This document shows positions 6,744 through 14,862 of a stretch of DNA of 47,466 nucleotides, piece after piece. Source of the stretch: JBBREP01 sp036501845. GTDB lineage: Bacteria > Actinomycetota > Acidimicrobiia > IMCC26256 > PALSA-610. The position numbers and the translations under genes are program-made. Numbering within the stretch: position 1 is the first letter of the stretch; every line of letters starts with the position of its first letter. The stretch lies in NCBI GenBank assembly GCA_036501845.1, contig DASXZO010000136.1:1-47466 (forward strand), read 5' to 3'. The notes under the pieces are model-generated. The model was given only the letters and a program-made list of their open reading frames with translations, was not told the DNA's origin and did not search any database.

Positions 6744-7946
6744 GTGAGCGAGAAGGCAGGCTCGCTCGGCATCGTGATCGGCGTGCTCGACGCGCCTGCG
6801 CTGGCGGTCGTGGGTGGCAACGGGCAGATCGAACTCCCGGACGCGCGCATCGAACTCGGGTGGTCGCTGTACACCGACCATTGGCATGCGCCGTTGACGG
6901 CGTCGACGCGCCAGCACGCGGTCGAGGGCATGCCCGTGGTGGAGACACGCGTCGCGGTGCCGAGCGGCGACGTGGTGCATCGCGCCTACGCGGTTGCCGG
7001 GCCGCCGCCATCGGTGGTGGTCGACATCGAGAACGCGTCTCCCGGACCAGTGGCGGTCGCGTTGCGCGTGCGCGGTGCCGGCACCGGCGCTGCAGCGATC
7101 GCCGCGCTGGTGCACGCCGTGCCGGCGTGGCGCGAGGTCGAAGTGGACGGCGACGTGACGTCGCTCATCTGGCCGTTGCCGCACCGCGCATCGGTGCGTG
7201 CGGTGGTGGCGTTGTCGGGTCGAGCGGGAAGCGTTGTCGACGTGCGGGCAATGCCCACGCCCGACGACGTGGCGCGCGGCTGGTCGGCGCAGCTCGCGCG
7301 CGGCGCGCGCGTCGAGGTCGACGACGAGGCGTTGCAGCACGCGATCGATGGGGCCCGCGCCGCGCTGGTGCTGCGCGCCAGTTGCGATCGCCCGCGTCCG
7401 ACGGTGGACGACGTGATCGCGCTCGAAGACTGGGGATTCGACGACGAAGCCGTGGCCGCGTGGGAGCGGCTGTCGATACGCGACCGCCGCCGCGCCGCGC
7501 GCCGCGCACCCACAGAGAGTGCATGGGCGCTCGTGCGAGGCGGGTTGGCTGCCGCGCCCGGGGGTGTGCCGGTGGAGCCGGCGCAGTTCCTGCGCGCGCT
7601 GCGTGAGGTGCTCGTGACCGATGCGAATGAATCGGGAGCTGGAACGACGATTGCGTTCTTCCCCGGCTTTCCCTCCGAATGGCTGGGGCGCGCCGTGGCG
7701 GTGCACGACGCGCCGACGCGCGGCGGCGTGGTGTCGTGCGCGCTGCGTTGGCACGGCTCGCGGCCTGCGTTGCTGTGGACGGCGCCGCCCGGCGTCACGG
7801 TGCGTGCCCCAGCGCTCGACCCGAACTGGTCGAGCGATGCCGCCGAGGGCGAGGAACTGCTCGCGTCGCCGCCCGATCGATTGTTGCGGCTCGCGACCGC
7901 GACGCGCGAAGGCGACGCGGTCGCCGATCCCGGATCGTTTACCTGA
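6744..7946 (+). CDS. Protein of unknown function in the plsC-gpsA operon
   Basis: A 400-residue protein I do not recognise. It has no signal peptide or membrane segment, and has normal codon use. The N-terminal half looks beta-rich (VVVDIENASPGPVAVALRVRG), the middle is helical with DDVIALEDWGFDDEAVAAWERLS, and the C-terminal block RGGVVSCALRWHGSRPALLW recalls the all-beta tail domain of some glycoside hydrolases. That resemblance is weak, and no catalytic motif is evident. The GTG start lies four bases after the gpsA stop, so it is probably translated from the same mRNA. Convergent with the phosphoesterase downstream, six bases apart. Confidence 0.7.
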   Translation: MSEKAGSLGIVIGVLDAPALAVVGGNGQIELPDARIELGWSLYTDHWHAPLTASTRQHAVEGMPVVETRVAVPSGDVVHRAYAVAGPPPSVVVDIENASPGPVAVALRVRGAGTGAAAIAALVHAVPAWREVEVDGDVTSLIWPLPHRASVRAVVALSGRAGSVVDVRAMPTPDDVARGWSAQLARGARVEVDDEALQHAIDGARAALVLRASCDRPRPTVDDVIALEDWGFDDEAVAAWERLSIRDRRRAARRAPTESAWALVRGGLAAAPGGVPVEPAQFLRALREVLVTDANESGAGTTIAFFPGFPSEWLGRAVAVHDAPTRGGVVSCALRWHGSRPALLWTAPPGVTVRAPALDPNWSSDAAEGEELLASPPDRLLRLATATREGDAVADPGSFT

Positions 7947-7952
7947 CGCGAC

Positions 7953-9413
7953 TCACCCGACGTGCGAGAGGCGCTTCGAGAGACCGATGCGCTCGAGGTA
8001 GCCGGCCGCGACCGCCTCGGCGAAGGGATGCGTGGCGTCGACCAGTGTGGCGTTCTCGGCGCACGGCGGTGACGGATCCTGGAGCGCCATGTTGATGTCG
8101 AAGTGGATCGCCGGATCGAACGCTTCCTTCGACAGCGAGCGACCGAGGTTCTTGGCGTTGCGATCACGCGTGGTGAGCCACCACGGGTTGCTCGGGTTGC
8201 CGCTCGTGCCGTTGGCGGGTGCGCCGAGGAAGCGCCACTCGAGGAAGCGCAGCACCGACGTGTGGTCGTATTGCGTGTGGTCGACGTAGTTCGGCAGTGC
8301 GTAGGGCGACACGAGGAAGTTCGGCACGCGGAAACCGCACTGGCCGAAGTTGTCCTCGTCGATGGGGCTGCTGCGGTCGTCGGCCACCACGGGCGGTGCG
8401 ACGTGGTCGAAGAATCCACCCCACTCGTCGTAGTTGATGATGAGCAGGCTCTTCTGCCAGAGCCGCGAACGCACGAGGGTGCGCACGACGTCACGGATGA
8501 ACTGCTGGCCGCCCCGCGGGTCGGCGAGCGGGTGGTCGTCGTTCTCGAGGTCGCCGATGAAGTGCGGCTCCACGTACGACACCGAGGGGAGCGTGCCGGC
8601 GGCCGCGTCGGTCTTGAAGTCGTCGTAGGTGCGGATGAGTGGTTCGGCGCGGTTGCCCCACAACACGAACGTGGGGAAGTCGGACGCGTAGTCGGTGACG
8701 CTCACGCCTGCGGCGCTGAGGCGGTCGAAGATCGCCGGCCACTGGAAACCGCCTTCGGCGATCGGCAGGTAGTTGTCCTTGTGGCCGCCCGACTGACCCG
8801 ACACGTGGTACTCGCGGTTCGGATATGTGGGGCCGAGCAGCGACGCGTGCCAGTCGTCGCAGATCGTGTAGTGGCGCGCAAGTGCTTGATAGATGGGAAG
8901 GTCGGTGGCCCGGAAGTACTCCAACGCAAGGTTGTCGTTGCCGCTGCCGCTGGCGAGGAAGCCGCCGTCGCGTTCCGCACGCCCCTGATCCCAACCGTGG
9001 CCCGGGTCGTTGTGGCCGCAGCCTTCCCAGATGTTGATCGGGCCCGCCATCACACCGTGCGGCTCGGTCTTCACGCGCGTGCCGTCGGGCGCGGTGAACA
9101 CCTGGTGGAGGTTGCCGTTCACCGCGAAGCTCTTGCCGTAACGCGAACGCCCCGTATCCCAGTAGAGCTGGTCCTTGCTCAACCATCCGAGATAGGAGTC
9201 GAAGCTGCGGTTCTCCATCATCACGATCACTACGTGATCGATGCCCGAGTCGCTCGGTGCACCGTCGAGGATGCTGGTGAACTTCGTGGCGCGATGCACC
9301 TCCGACGCGAACGCGTTCTCGGCTGCAGCGGCGGCCGCACTGCCGATTGCACCAGCTGCGGCGCCCGCGGCCGCCACTTGCGCACCAAGCTTCAGGAATC
9401 CTCGTCGATCCAT
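7953..9413 (-). CDS. Tat-exported phosphoesterase (phospholipase C / AcpA family)
   Basis: A 486-residue secreted hydrolase of phosphate esters. The N-terminus MDRRGFLKLGAQVAAAGAAA carries a twin-arginine motif (RRGFLK) and an Ala-rich hydrophobic stretch. Family motifs are DHVVIVMMENRSFDSYLGW near the mature N-terminus, YTICDDWHAS, SYVEPHF and IINYDEWGGFFDHVAPP, which hold the metal and active-site residues. GGAGG eight bases upstream supports ATG 9413; the longer frame to 9467 lacks such a site and would bury the signal peptide. The start overlaps the Rieske gene by 22 bases. Phospholipid or phosphomonoester substrate cannot be decided. Confidence 0.87.
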   Translation of the reverse strand: MDRRGFLKLGAQVAAAGAAAGAIGSAAAAAAENAFASEVHRATKFTSILDGAPSDSGIDHVVIVMMENRSFDSYLGWLSKDQLYWDTGRSRYGKSFAVNGNLHQVFTAPDGTRVKTEPHGVMAGPINIWEGCGHNDPGHGWDQGRAERDGGFLASGSGNDNLALEYFRATDLPIYQALARHYTICDDWHASLLGPTYPNREYHVSGQSGGHKDNYLPIAEGGFQWPAIFDRLSAAGVSVTDYASDFPTFVLWGNRAEPLIRTYDDFKTDAAAGTLPSVSYVEPHFIGDLENDDHPLADPRGGQQFIRDVVRTLVRSRLWQKSLLIINYDEWGGFFDHVAPPVVADDRSSPIDEDNFGQCGFRVPNFLVSPYALPNYVDHTQYDHTSVLRFLEWRFLGAPANGTSGNPSNPWWLTTRDRNAKNLGRSLSKEAFDPAIHFDINMALQDPSPPCAENATLVDATHPFAEAVAAGYLERIGLSKRLSHVG

Positions 9414-9730
9414 GATCCGCCCTCCGATCTCACCGTGATCTTGCCGTCCTGCACCCGTGCTTGCCAAGTGCGAATCGTGCCTTTCGGGTCGATGCGGCCG
9501 GCTTCGTTGCGCTTGAACACCGAACCGTTACACGCAATTGACCAGCCGTGCGCCATGCACACCAGTTCTTCACCCTGCACCGAGCCGTCGGCGAGGTCCT
9601 CGTCGAGATGGGGGCAGCGCCGCTGGTGCGCGCACAACGCACCGGTGCGGCTGCGCCACACGACCAGATCCTCGCCGTCGACGGTGGCCGTGGTGATCGA
9701 CGAGTCGTGGTCACCTGGGATGCGTTGCAT
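9392..9730 (-). CDS. Small Rieske [2Fe-2S] protein
   Basis: A 112-residue ferredoxin-like Rieske protein with ligands C39-P-H41 and C58-M-A-H61. The usual CPHxG is replaced by CPHLDEDL. It could feed electrons to an oxygenase or act as a subunit, but no oxygenase is adjacent. TTGGAG about nine bases upstream supports ATG 9730; GTG 9748 is an alternative. Its 3' end overlaps the start of the Tat phosphoesterase by 22 bases, so the two are translated from one mRNA. Divergent from the GYD gene. Confidence 0.82.
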   Translation of the reverse strand: MQRIPGDHDSSITTATVDGEDLVVWRSRTGALCAHQRRCPHLDEDLADGSVQGEELVCMAHGWSIACNGSVFKRNEAGRIDPKGTIRTWQARVQDGKITVRSEGGSWIDEDS

Positions 9731-9748
9731 CCCGATATTCTCCAACAC

Positions 9749-10057
9749 ATGGCGACCTTTGCGATGCTGTCGACTCTCGGGCCTGACGGTTGGGAGACGC
9801 TTCGCCGCCAGCCCGAGCGCATTCACCAGGTGCGCAGCGAGGTCGAGTCGATGGGGCTGAAGGTGGTGGCGCAGTACGCGCTGATGGGGCAGTACGACTT
9901 TCTCAACATCATCGAGGCGCCCGACGAGCACACCATGGCGCGCGCCGCGATCATGCTGGCCGCGCGGGGGACGATGCGCACCACCACGCTTGCCGCGATC
10001 CCGGTGGACGACCTGGTCGGCATGCTCATGAAGGACAGAGACGCCGGACTGAGTTGA
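9749..10057 (+). CDS. GYD domain protein
   Basis: A 102-residue single-domain protein (MATFAMLSTLGPDGWETLRR, then GLKVVAQYALMGQYDFLNIIEAPDE). This matches the GYD family of small ferredoxin-like-fold proteins, whose glycine-tyrosine-aspartate motif appears here as GQYDF. Function is unknown. TATTCT (9736-9741) ends seven bases before the ATG, indicating a leaderless start. The reading frame is open further upstream, but that part lies over the Rieske gene. Confidence 0.8.
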   Translation: MATFAMLSTLGPDGWETLRRQPERIHQVRSEVESMGLKVVAQYALMGQYDFLNIIEAPDEHTMARAAIMLAARGTMRTTTLAAIPVDDLVGMLMKDRDAGLS

Positions 10058-10068
10058 CGCGCGAAACG

Positions 10069-10269
10069 TCAGACCCACCAGGTCTGGCGGCGGCGCTCCT
10101 CGCGCAGGTCGTCCTCGCTGAACTCGGCGGGCAGCAGGTTGCCGTCGGACCGCCGGCGGAGCAGGTAGTGGGGCGGCGGCGGGTCGGAGTTGACGTCGAC
10201 GATCTCGAAACCGCGTGACCAGCGCGCGTCGAAGCGGTTCCTGACCTCCACCCGCGTCCCGACCTTCAT
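10069..10269 (-). CDS. Small conserved-looking protein of unknown function
   Basis: A 66-residue basic protein starting MKVGTRVEVRNRFDARWSRG and ending EERRRQTWWV, with a proline run (DPPPPHYLLRRRSDG) in the middle. The opening is compatible with a small beta-barrel (Tudor/SH3-like) fold, which is only a guess. ATG 10269 is preceded at eight bases by TACGCT; ATG 10290 would add seven residues. No family recognised. Confidence 0.6.
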   Translation of the reverse strand: MKVGTRVEVRNRFDARWSRGFEIVDVNSDPPPPHYLLRRRSDGNLLPAEFSEDDLREERRRQTWWV

Positions 10270-10299
10270 CCCGCCCAAGCGTATTCGCATGCGCCCCGC

Positions 10300-10305
10300 T
10301 ACGTT
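10300..10305 (+). promoter_or_regulatory. -10 element of the rnhB leader
   Basis: TACGTT ends six bases before ATG 10312 of the micro-ORF, not before rnhB itself. By the spacing used by other genes here, transcription should start at that ATG. Confidence 0.5.
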
Positions 10306-10311
10306 CAGAAG

Positions 10312-10338
10312 ATGCTGAGCGAAGCGAACAAGAGGTAA
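10312..10338 (+). CDS. Leader micro-ORF MLSEANKR upstream of rnhB
   Basis: ATG CTG AGC GAA GCG AAC AAG AGG TAA encodes MLSEANKR. The stop lies five bases before the rnhB GTG, and the Lys-Arg codons plus the stop region (AAGAGGTAAGAGG) are the Shine-Dalgarno sequence for rnhB. A -10 six bases upstream suggests a leaderless start. Nearly the same micro-ORF recurs before genes at 36.4, 38.0 and 44.5 kb. Bases 10316-10341 are the only part of the longer dispersed element present here. Confidence 0.5.
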   Translation: MLSEANKR

Positions 10339-10343
10339 GAGGC

Positions 10344-11009
10344 GTGCAGAGTGGGCCGTTTCCGACCTTGCGGGTCGAGCGCAAGCTCTGGGACGCGGGC
10401 GCCGAGACGGTGGTGGGTATCGACGAGGTCGGCCGCGGCTCGTGGGCCGGCCCGGTGACTGTGGCGGCCGTTGCCGCCCCCGACCGCCATCTTTCCGGTG
10501 TGCGCGACTCGAAGATGCTCACACACGACGAGCGCACGGTGGCCGCCCGCCGCGTGCAGGGTTGGGCGCTCGGTATCGGCGTGGGTCACGCGTCGCATTC
10601 GGAGTGCGACATCCTCGGGATGACCGCGGCGCTGCGGCTCGCCGCGAATCGTGCACTCGACGGTTTGCGCGAGCAGGGCTTTCGGCCCGATCGAATCGTG
10701 CTCGACGGGAATCACGACTACCTCGCACGGCCGGGCGTGGTGCACACCGTGATCAAGGGCGACCAGAAGGTGCTGTCGGTGGCGGCCGCGTCGGTGGTCG
10801 CCAAGGTGACGCGCGACGCGCTGATGGCCGAGGAGGCCGAGCACTACCCGCACTACGGCTTCGAATCGAACCGCGGGTATCCCGCGCCGGTGCACCGCTG
10901 CGCGCTTGCGGCCTACGGGCCGTGCGCGATCCACCGGCGATCATGGGTGTTCATGGACGGCCTGCTCTGGCCGTCACTCAAGTTTGAACGCCAGCCGCAG
11001 CTGTTCTGA
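10344..11009 (+). CDS. rnhB: Ribonuclease HII
   Basis: Cleaves RNA in RNA-DNA hybrids and at single ribonucleotides in DNA. The 221-residue protein has GIDEVGRGSWAGP (D27, E28), VLDGNHDYL (D121) and SVVAKVTRDAL (D158), the four acidic catalytic positions of the family, then HYPHYGFESNRGYPAPVH. The GTG start is set by AGAGGTAAGAGG, which also forms the end of the upstream micro-ORF, so translation is probably coupled to it. Length is normal. Confidence 0.93.
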   Translation: MQSGPFPTLRVERKLWDAGAETVVGIDEVGRGSWAGPVTVAAVAAPDRHLSGVRDSKMLTHDERTVAARRVQGWALGIGVGHASHSECDILGMTAALRLAANRALDGLREQGFRPDRIVLDGNHDYLARPGVVHTVIKGDQKVLSVAAASVVAKVTRDALMAEEAEHYPHYGFESNRGYPAPVHRCALAAYGPCAIHRRSWVFMDGLLWPSLKFERQPQLF

Positions 11010-11035
11010 CCGCGGCCGCTAGTTTCTGTGCCGTT

Positions 11036-11398
11036 ATGGGACAGACGTTGACCGTCACCGTCACGAAGGGCGCGAGCCCCGACGTGCGCAACTTCGAGAC
11101 CAACCGCTCGATCACGGGCATGGCGATCGAGCGCTTCACCGACGCCGCGAGCGCGGCGCGGGCCTCCAAGCCCGCCAACGTGCTGGCGCGCCGGCTGTTC
11201 GAGCTCGGCGCCTCGGGTATGTCGGTGTACTCGAACACGGTCACGGTGAAGGCCGATCCGGCCCGCTGGAGCGAGCTCGAGCCCAAGGTGACCCACGCGA
11301 TCGAGTACCTGTTCCACTACTACGGCGACGACGCCGGCTGGTCGGTGGAGGCACTCGAGCCCTACGGCATCCACCGCACCCCTTCCCCGGTGCAGTAA
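11036..11398 (+). CDS. Nfu/NifU N-terminal-domain-like protein
   Basis: A 120-residue protein resembling the isolated N-terminal domain of Nfu proteins (ANVLARRLFELGASGMSVYSNTVTVKADPARWSELEPKVTHAI). The C-terminal CxxC scaffold domain that carries Fe-S clusters is absent and the protein has no cysteine, so it cannot itself bind a cluster. Role unknown. It starts 27 bases after rnhB and may share its transcript. Confidence 0.65.
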   Translation: MGQTLTVTVTKGASPDVRNFETNRSITGMAIERFTDAASAARASKPANVLARRLFELGASGMSVYSNTVTVKADPARWSELEPKVTHAIEYLFHYYGDDAGWSVEALEPYGIHRTPSPVQ

Positions 11399-11412
11399 CA
11401 AGCCGATTGCGC

Positions 11413-11432
11413 TACCGAACACACGTTCGGTA
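11413..11432. promoter_or_regulatory. LexA SOS box of the imuA'-imuB operon
   Basis: TACCGAACACACGTTCGGTA has 8-bp inverted arms around ACAC and contains CGAAC-N4-GTTCG, the core of the actinobacterial LexA site. The putative -10 TAACGT (11431-11436) begins one base after the GTTCG core, so bound repressor would occlude the promoter. Confidence 0.88.
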
Positions 11433-11443
11433 ACGTGAGGGTC

Positions 11444-12076
11444 GTGCGAGCGGAGCTCAGCGCCCTGGGCGCGAAGGTTGCCACCGTGCAGCTGGCCGGC
11501 GAGCGGCGTCTCGCGGTCGGCGGTGAGCTCGGCGAGGTGCTCACCGACGGGGTGCAGCGGGGGAGCGTGGTGAGCGTCGGCGGCCCAGCTGGGGCCGGGG
11601 TCACGCGCACTGCGTTCGAGCTCGCGGCGTCGGTGACCGCTGCAGGCGAATGGGTCGCGTTCGTCGATGCCGGCGGAACATCCACGTTGGGGATCGCGGC
11701 GGCGGCCGAGCTGGGGGTGGAACTCGAGCGGGCGGCAGTGGTGCACGACGTGCCCGACGGTCGCTGGCCTGTGGTGGTGGGTGCGTTGCTCGACGGTATG
11801 ACGATGGTCGTCGCCGTGGTGCCGCCGCGTCTCGCGCTCGGTGACGCGCGGCGGCTCCTCGCCCGAGCGCGGGAACGGCGCGCGGTGCTCGTGGCGCTCG
11901 AGGCCGCGCCGCTCGCGCGCGCAGGTGCGTGGCCGGCCGAGGCTGCGGTGCGCGTGCACGTGCACGACACGAGCTGGCAGGGGCTCGATGCCGGCGGCGG
12001 ATTGCTCTCGTCGTGCACCGCGCGCATCGACGTCGAAGGTCGAGGAATGCTGCGCCAGTTGGCACGCGCGGGATGA
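11444..12076 (+). CDS. imuA': ImuA'-like accessory protein of the SOS mutasome
   Basis: A 210-residue RecA-fold-like protein positioned directly before imuB. A P-loop-like stretch GGPAGAGVTRTAFELAA lacks the invariant lysine of a Walker A motif, so ATP hydrolysis is doubtful. Such proteins, with ImuB and DnaE2, carry out damage-induced mutagenesis in mycobacteria. GTG 11444 is chosen over GTG 11435 because -10 TAACGT ends exactly seven bases before it, as at dnaE2. The stop overlaps the imuB ATG (ATGA). The name rests on position and fold; sequence similarity to mycobacterial ImuA' was not tested. Confidence 0.78.
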   Translation: MRAELSALGAKVATVQLAGERRLAVGGELGEVLTDGVQRGSVVSVGGPAGAGVTRTAFELAASVTAAGEWVAFVDAGGTSTLGIAAAAELGVELERAAVVHDVPDGRWPVVVGALLDGMTMVVAVVPPRLALGDARRLLARARERRAVLVALEAAPLARAGAWPAEAAVRVHVHDTSWQGLDAGGGLLSSCTARIDVEGRGMLRQLARAG

Positions 12077-13749
12077 CGACGCGGACGGCTTGCGTGCAGT
12101 GCGTCGACTGGCCGGTCGTCGTCGCCCGGCTCGGTGATCCGTCGCTGTGCGAAGTGCCGATCGTCGTACGCGAACGCGTAGGTGCGCGCGATCTCGTGCG
12201 CGCCGCGTCGCGCGAGGCGAGAGCCGAAGGTGTGCGGGCGGGCATGCGCCGGCGCGAGGCCGAGGCGTGCTGCGGCGAGGCCGTGGTGCTCGATGCCGAT
12301 CCGGCCGCCGAGGCCCGAGCCTTCGAGAAGATCGCGCGCGCGGTCGAGACGTTCACACCGCGTATCGAGTTGCACGAACCGGGCCGGCTCACCTTTCCCA
12401 CGCGCGGCCCGTCGCGCTACTTCGGTGGCGACGACGCGCTCGCGGCCAAGGTGCTCGACGCGGTGGGCACGGCGATGGCCGGCACCGGTGTGACGATGTC
12501 GACCCGTGTGGGGATCGCCGACGGGCGGTTCGCGGCCCGGCTCGCGGCCCGGGCCGCCAATCCCGTGGCGGTGATCGCGCCGGGCGCGAGCGCGAGCTTT
12601 CTCGCTCCTTATCCGGTGATCTCGCTGGGCGATCCCGAGCTGGCCGGGTTGCTCGAACGGCTCGGGCTCCCGATGCTCGGCGACTTCGCGGGTCTCGAAG
12701 CTTCCGCCGTGCTGGCGCGCTTCGGTCGCGACGGCGCGCGCCTGCACGCGCTCGCGTGCGGGCACGACTCGTCGCCCGCGGCGCTCGCAGCTGTGCCGCC
12801 CGATATGCGCTTCTCGATGGAGCTCGATCCGCCCGCGACGCGCGTCGATAGCGTGGCGTTCGCGGCCAAGTCGCTCGCTGATCAGCTCGTGGCCCAGCTC
12901 GAAGCGCGCGGTCTGGCGTGCACCCGGGTGTTGATCGAGGCCGAGACCGAGCACGGCGAACAGCTCGCACGCAGCTGGTGGCACGACGACGGGTTCCGTC
13001 CCGCGGTGCTCGCCGAACGTCTGCGCTGGCAGCTCGACGGCTGGCTCGCCGCCAACGCGCCGGACGTGGACGACGGCGACGTGCGCGCGCAACAGGATCT
13101 GGTCGGCCTGGCCGAGAGCGGGCTGGACAGCACCACGGGCGCGCTCACACGGTTGACGTTGGCGCCCGAGATCGTGGTGCCCGTGCCCGCACGCCAGCTC
13201 GGCTTCTTCAGCGGCGACCCGGCCGCGGCGTTGCGCGCCGACCGTTGCCTTGCTCGCGTGCAAGGGATGCTCGGCTTCGATCGGGTTGGCACCTTCGTGC
13301 TCCAGGGCGGTCGCACCCCGACCGAACGGATCGCCTTCGTGCCCTGGGGCGAACCGCGCCTGGCGGTGCGTCCGCTCGTGCAACAAGGTGAAGCAGTCGC
13401 GTGGCCGGGCGCGTGGCCGTCGCCGTCACCGACGCGCGTGTTCGCACCCGGGCTCGCCGCGGCACTGCTCGACGAGCACGACGCGCCGGTGCAGGTGTCG
13501 GGCCGGGGCGAGGCGAGCGCGCCACCCCGGCGGCTCCGCTGCGCCGCGCTGTTCGGCAACGGGCGTGTGGCCGACGTGGTGGCGTGGGCAGGCCCGTGGC
13601 CGAGCGACGTGCGGTGGTGGGACACCGGCGCGCACTGGCGAGGCGCGCATTGGCAACTCCTCGTCGACACGGGATCGAGCGCAGGTGCCGTGGCGTGCTG
13701 GGCGACGTCGAGCGCGACGCAGGCCACCGTCGACGCGATCTACGACTGA
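12073..13749 (+). CDS. imuB: ImuB, catalytically inactive Y-family polymerase-like protein
   Basis: A 558-residue relative of DinB that links DnaE2 to the sliding clamp during SOS mutagenesis. The N-terminal CVDWPVVVA replaces the active DxD block, and the region LTFPTRGPSRYFGGDDALA replaces the catalytic SxDE motif, so no polymerase activity is expected. The palm and fingers (EGVRAGMRRREAEA) and helix-hairpin-helix (LGLPMLGDFAGL) remain. QLGFF at residues 375-379 fits a beta-clamp-binding motif. It is co-translated with imuA' through ATGA. An unusually perfect inverted repeat follows. Confidence 0.87.
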   Translation: MTTRTACVQCVDWPVVVARLGDPSLCEVPIVVRERVGARDLVRAASREARAEGVRAGMRRREAEACCGEAVVLDADPAAEARAFEKIARAVETFTPRIELHEPGRLTFPTRGPSRYFGGDDALAAKVLDAVGTAMAGTGVTMSTRVGIADGRFAARLAARAANPVAVIAPGASASFLAPYPVISLGDPELAGLLERLGLPMLGDFAGLEASAVLARFGRDGARLHALACGHDSSPAALAAVPPDMRFSMELDPPATRVDSVAFAAKSLADQLVAQLEARGLACTRVLIEAETEHGEQLARSWWHDDGFRPAVLAERLRWQLDGWLAANAPDVDDGDVRAQQDLVGLAESGLDSTTGALTRLTLAPEIVVPVPARQLGFFSGDPAAALRADRCLARVQGMLGFDRVGTFVLQGGRTPTERIAFVPWGEPRLAVRPLVQQGEAVAWPGAWPSPSPTRVFAPGLAAALLDEHDAPVQVSGRGEASAPPRRLRCAALFGNGRVADVVAWAGPWPSDVRWWDTGAHWRGAHWQLLVDTGSSAGAVACWATSSATQATVDAIYD

Positions 13750-13761
13750 CCAACCGCGTCC

Positions 13762-13805
13762 GTGGTCCCACAAACAGTTGACTTGTCAACTGTTTGTGGG
13801 ACCAC
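13762..13805. terminator. Perfect 21-bp inverted repeat between convergent imuB and LLM genes
   Basis: Left arm 13762-13782 (GTGGTCCCACAAACAGTTGAC), two central bases TT, right arm 13785-13805 is its exact complement. It lies 12 bases after the imuB stop and 7 bases before the LLM stop, so a bidirectional terminator is the simplest reading. It has no T run, and it is much less GC-rich than the flanks. Confidence 0.7.
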
Positions 13806-13812
13806 CGGCGGG

Positions 13813-14751
13813 TCAGATCGTCTGTAGGAACTTGCCGCCGCGCTCGACGGCGTTGGCGTCGCTGAGCGGCATGTTGTAGATCAGCGTGTCGAGACCGGCG
13901 TCGTGCAGCGCGCCGATCTTGTCGGTGACCTCCGACTCGACGCCCACGTCGAACGCGCCTTCGGGATCGTCGGGCGCGATCGACCGCACGAACGCGCGCA
14001 TCTCATCGGCCTGGGCATCGCTGTCGCACACGAACAGGCTTGCGAGGCGTGTGCGCTTGATCTGCGCGGGATCGCGACCGACCGTGGCGCAGTGGGCGTC
14101 GATCACGTCGTTGAGCCGGCGTACTTCGGCCGGGCCGCCGTGGATGTTGCACAGGTCGGCGTACTGCGCGACGAGCTTCAACGTGCGCTTCTCGCCGCTG
14201 CCACCGACCATGATCGGGATGTCGCCCCGCAACGGATGCGGGATGTTGCGAGCATCATTCGTGCGGTAGTACCGACCGTCGAAGCTCGACGTCTCCTGCG
14301 TGAACATCGCCCGGCAGATCTGCAGCGCTTCTTCGAGCCGGTCGAGCCGTTCTTTCGCGCCCGGGAAATCGACACCGAGTCCGATGTGCTCCTCGTCGTG
14401 CCACGCCGCGCCGATACCGAGGATCGCACGACCGCCGCTGATGATGTCGACTGTGGTCACTTCTTTGGCGAGCAACGCCGGGTTGCGATACGTCACGCCG
14501 GTCACAAGCGTGCCGAGCTGCACGCGACTCGTGCGCGCCGCCAGCGCACCGAGCAACGTGTAACCCTCGAGCATCGCCTGGCTCGATCCGCCGAGCGCGG
14601 GCAGTTGGTAGAAGTGGTCCATCACCCACACCGACTCGAAACCGCTCGATTCGGCCGCCTGCACGCGGGCGAGCGCACCCTCGAAGATCTGCTCGTCAGG
14701 CGTGCCGTAGGTGAAGTTGGGGAGCTGGAAGCCGAACGTGATTCCCGTCAT
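13813..14751 (-). CDS. LLM-class F420-dependent oxidoreductase
   Basis: A 312-residue TIM-barrel flavin/F420 oxidoreductase of the luciferase-like superfamily. Landmarks are ITFGFQLPNFTYG, FESVWVMDHFYQLP, TSRVQLGTLVTGVTYRNPALLAKEVTT, DIISGGRAILGIGAAWHDEEH and IPIMVGGSGEKRTLKLVAQYADLCN. The last of these is the phosphate-binding region typical of F420 users. The substrate is not predictable. ATG 14751 is preceded at seven bases by TAGGTT, so the longer open frame to 14844 is not used. Confidence 0.88.
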   Translation of the reverse strand: MTGITFGFQLPNFTYGTPDEQIFEGALARVQAAESSGFESVWVMDHFYQLPALGGSSQAMLEGYTLLGALAARTSRVQLGTLVTGVTYRNPALLAKEVTTVDIISGGRAILGIGAAWHDEEHIGLGVDFPGAKERLDRLEEALQICRAMFTQETSSFDGRYYRTNDARNIPHPLRGDIPIMVGGSGEKRTLKLVAQYADLCNIHGGPAEVRRLNDVIDAHCATVGRDPAQIKRTRLASLFVCDSDAQADEMRAFVRSIAPDDPEGAFDVGVESEVTDKIGALHDAGLDTLIYNMPLSDANAVERGGKFLQTI

Positions 14752-14862
14752 GGCCGGCAACCTACCGGCGCGTCGCACCCGCGCCATCCGCGCCGTGCGA
14801 ACGGCGGACTCGTTGCGTCGATCCGCAGTGGGAGCGAACACCACCGAGTCCGGCCTGCGGTC

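Noticed and set aside
5621..6931. 436-codon minus-strand ORF opposite gpsA
   Set aside because: His/Arg-rich shadow without a recognisable fold.
8103..9860. 585-codon plus-strand ORF opposite the Tat phosphoesterase
   Set aside because: Valine/arginine-rich shadow; the minus strand has a Tat signal and family motifs.
11362..13386. 674-codon minus-strand ORF opposite imuA'-imuB
   Set aside because: Low-complexity Arg/His/Ala composition, no motifs, and the plus strand carries a coherent mutasome pair.
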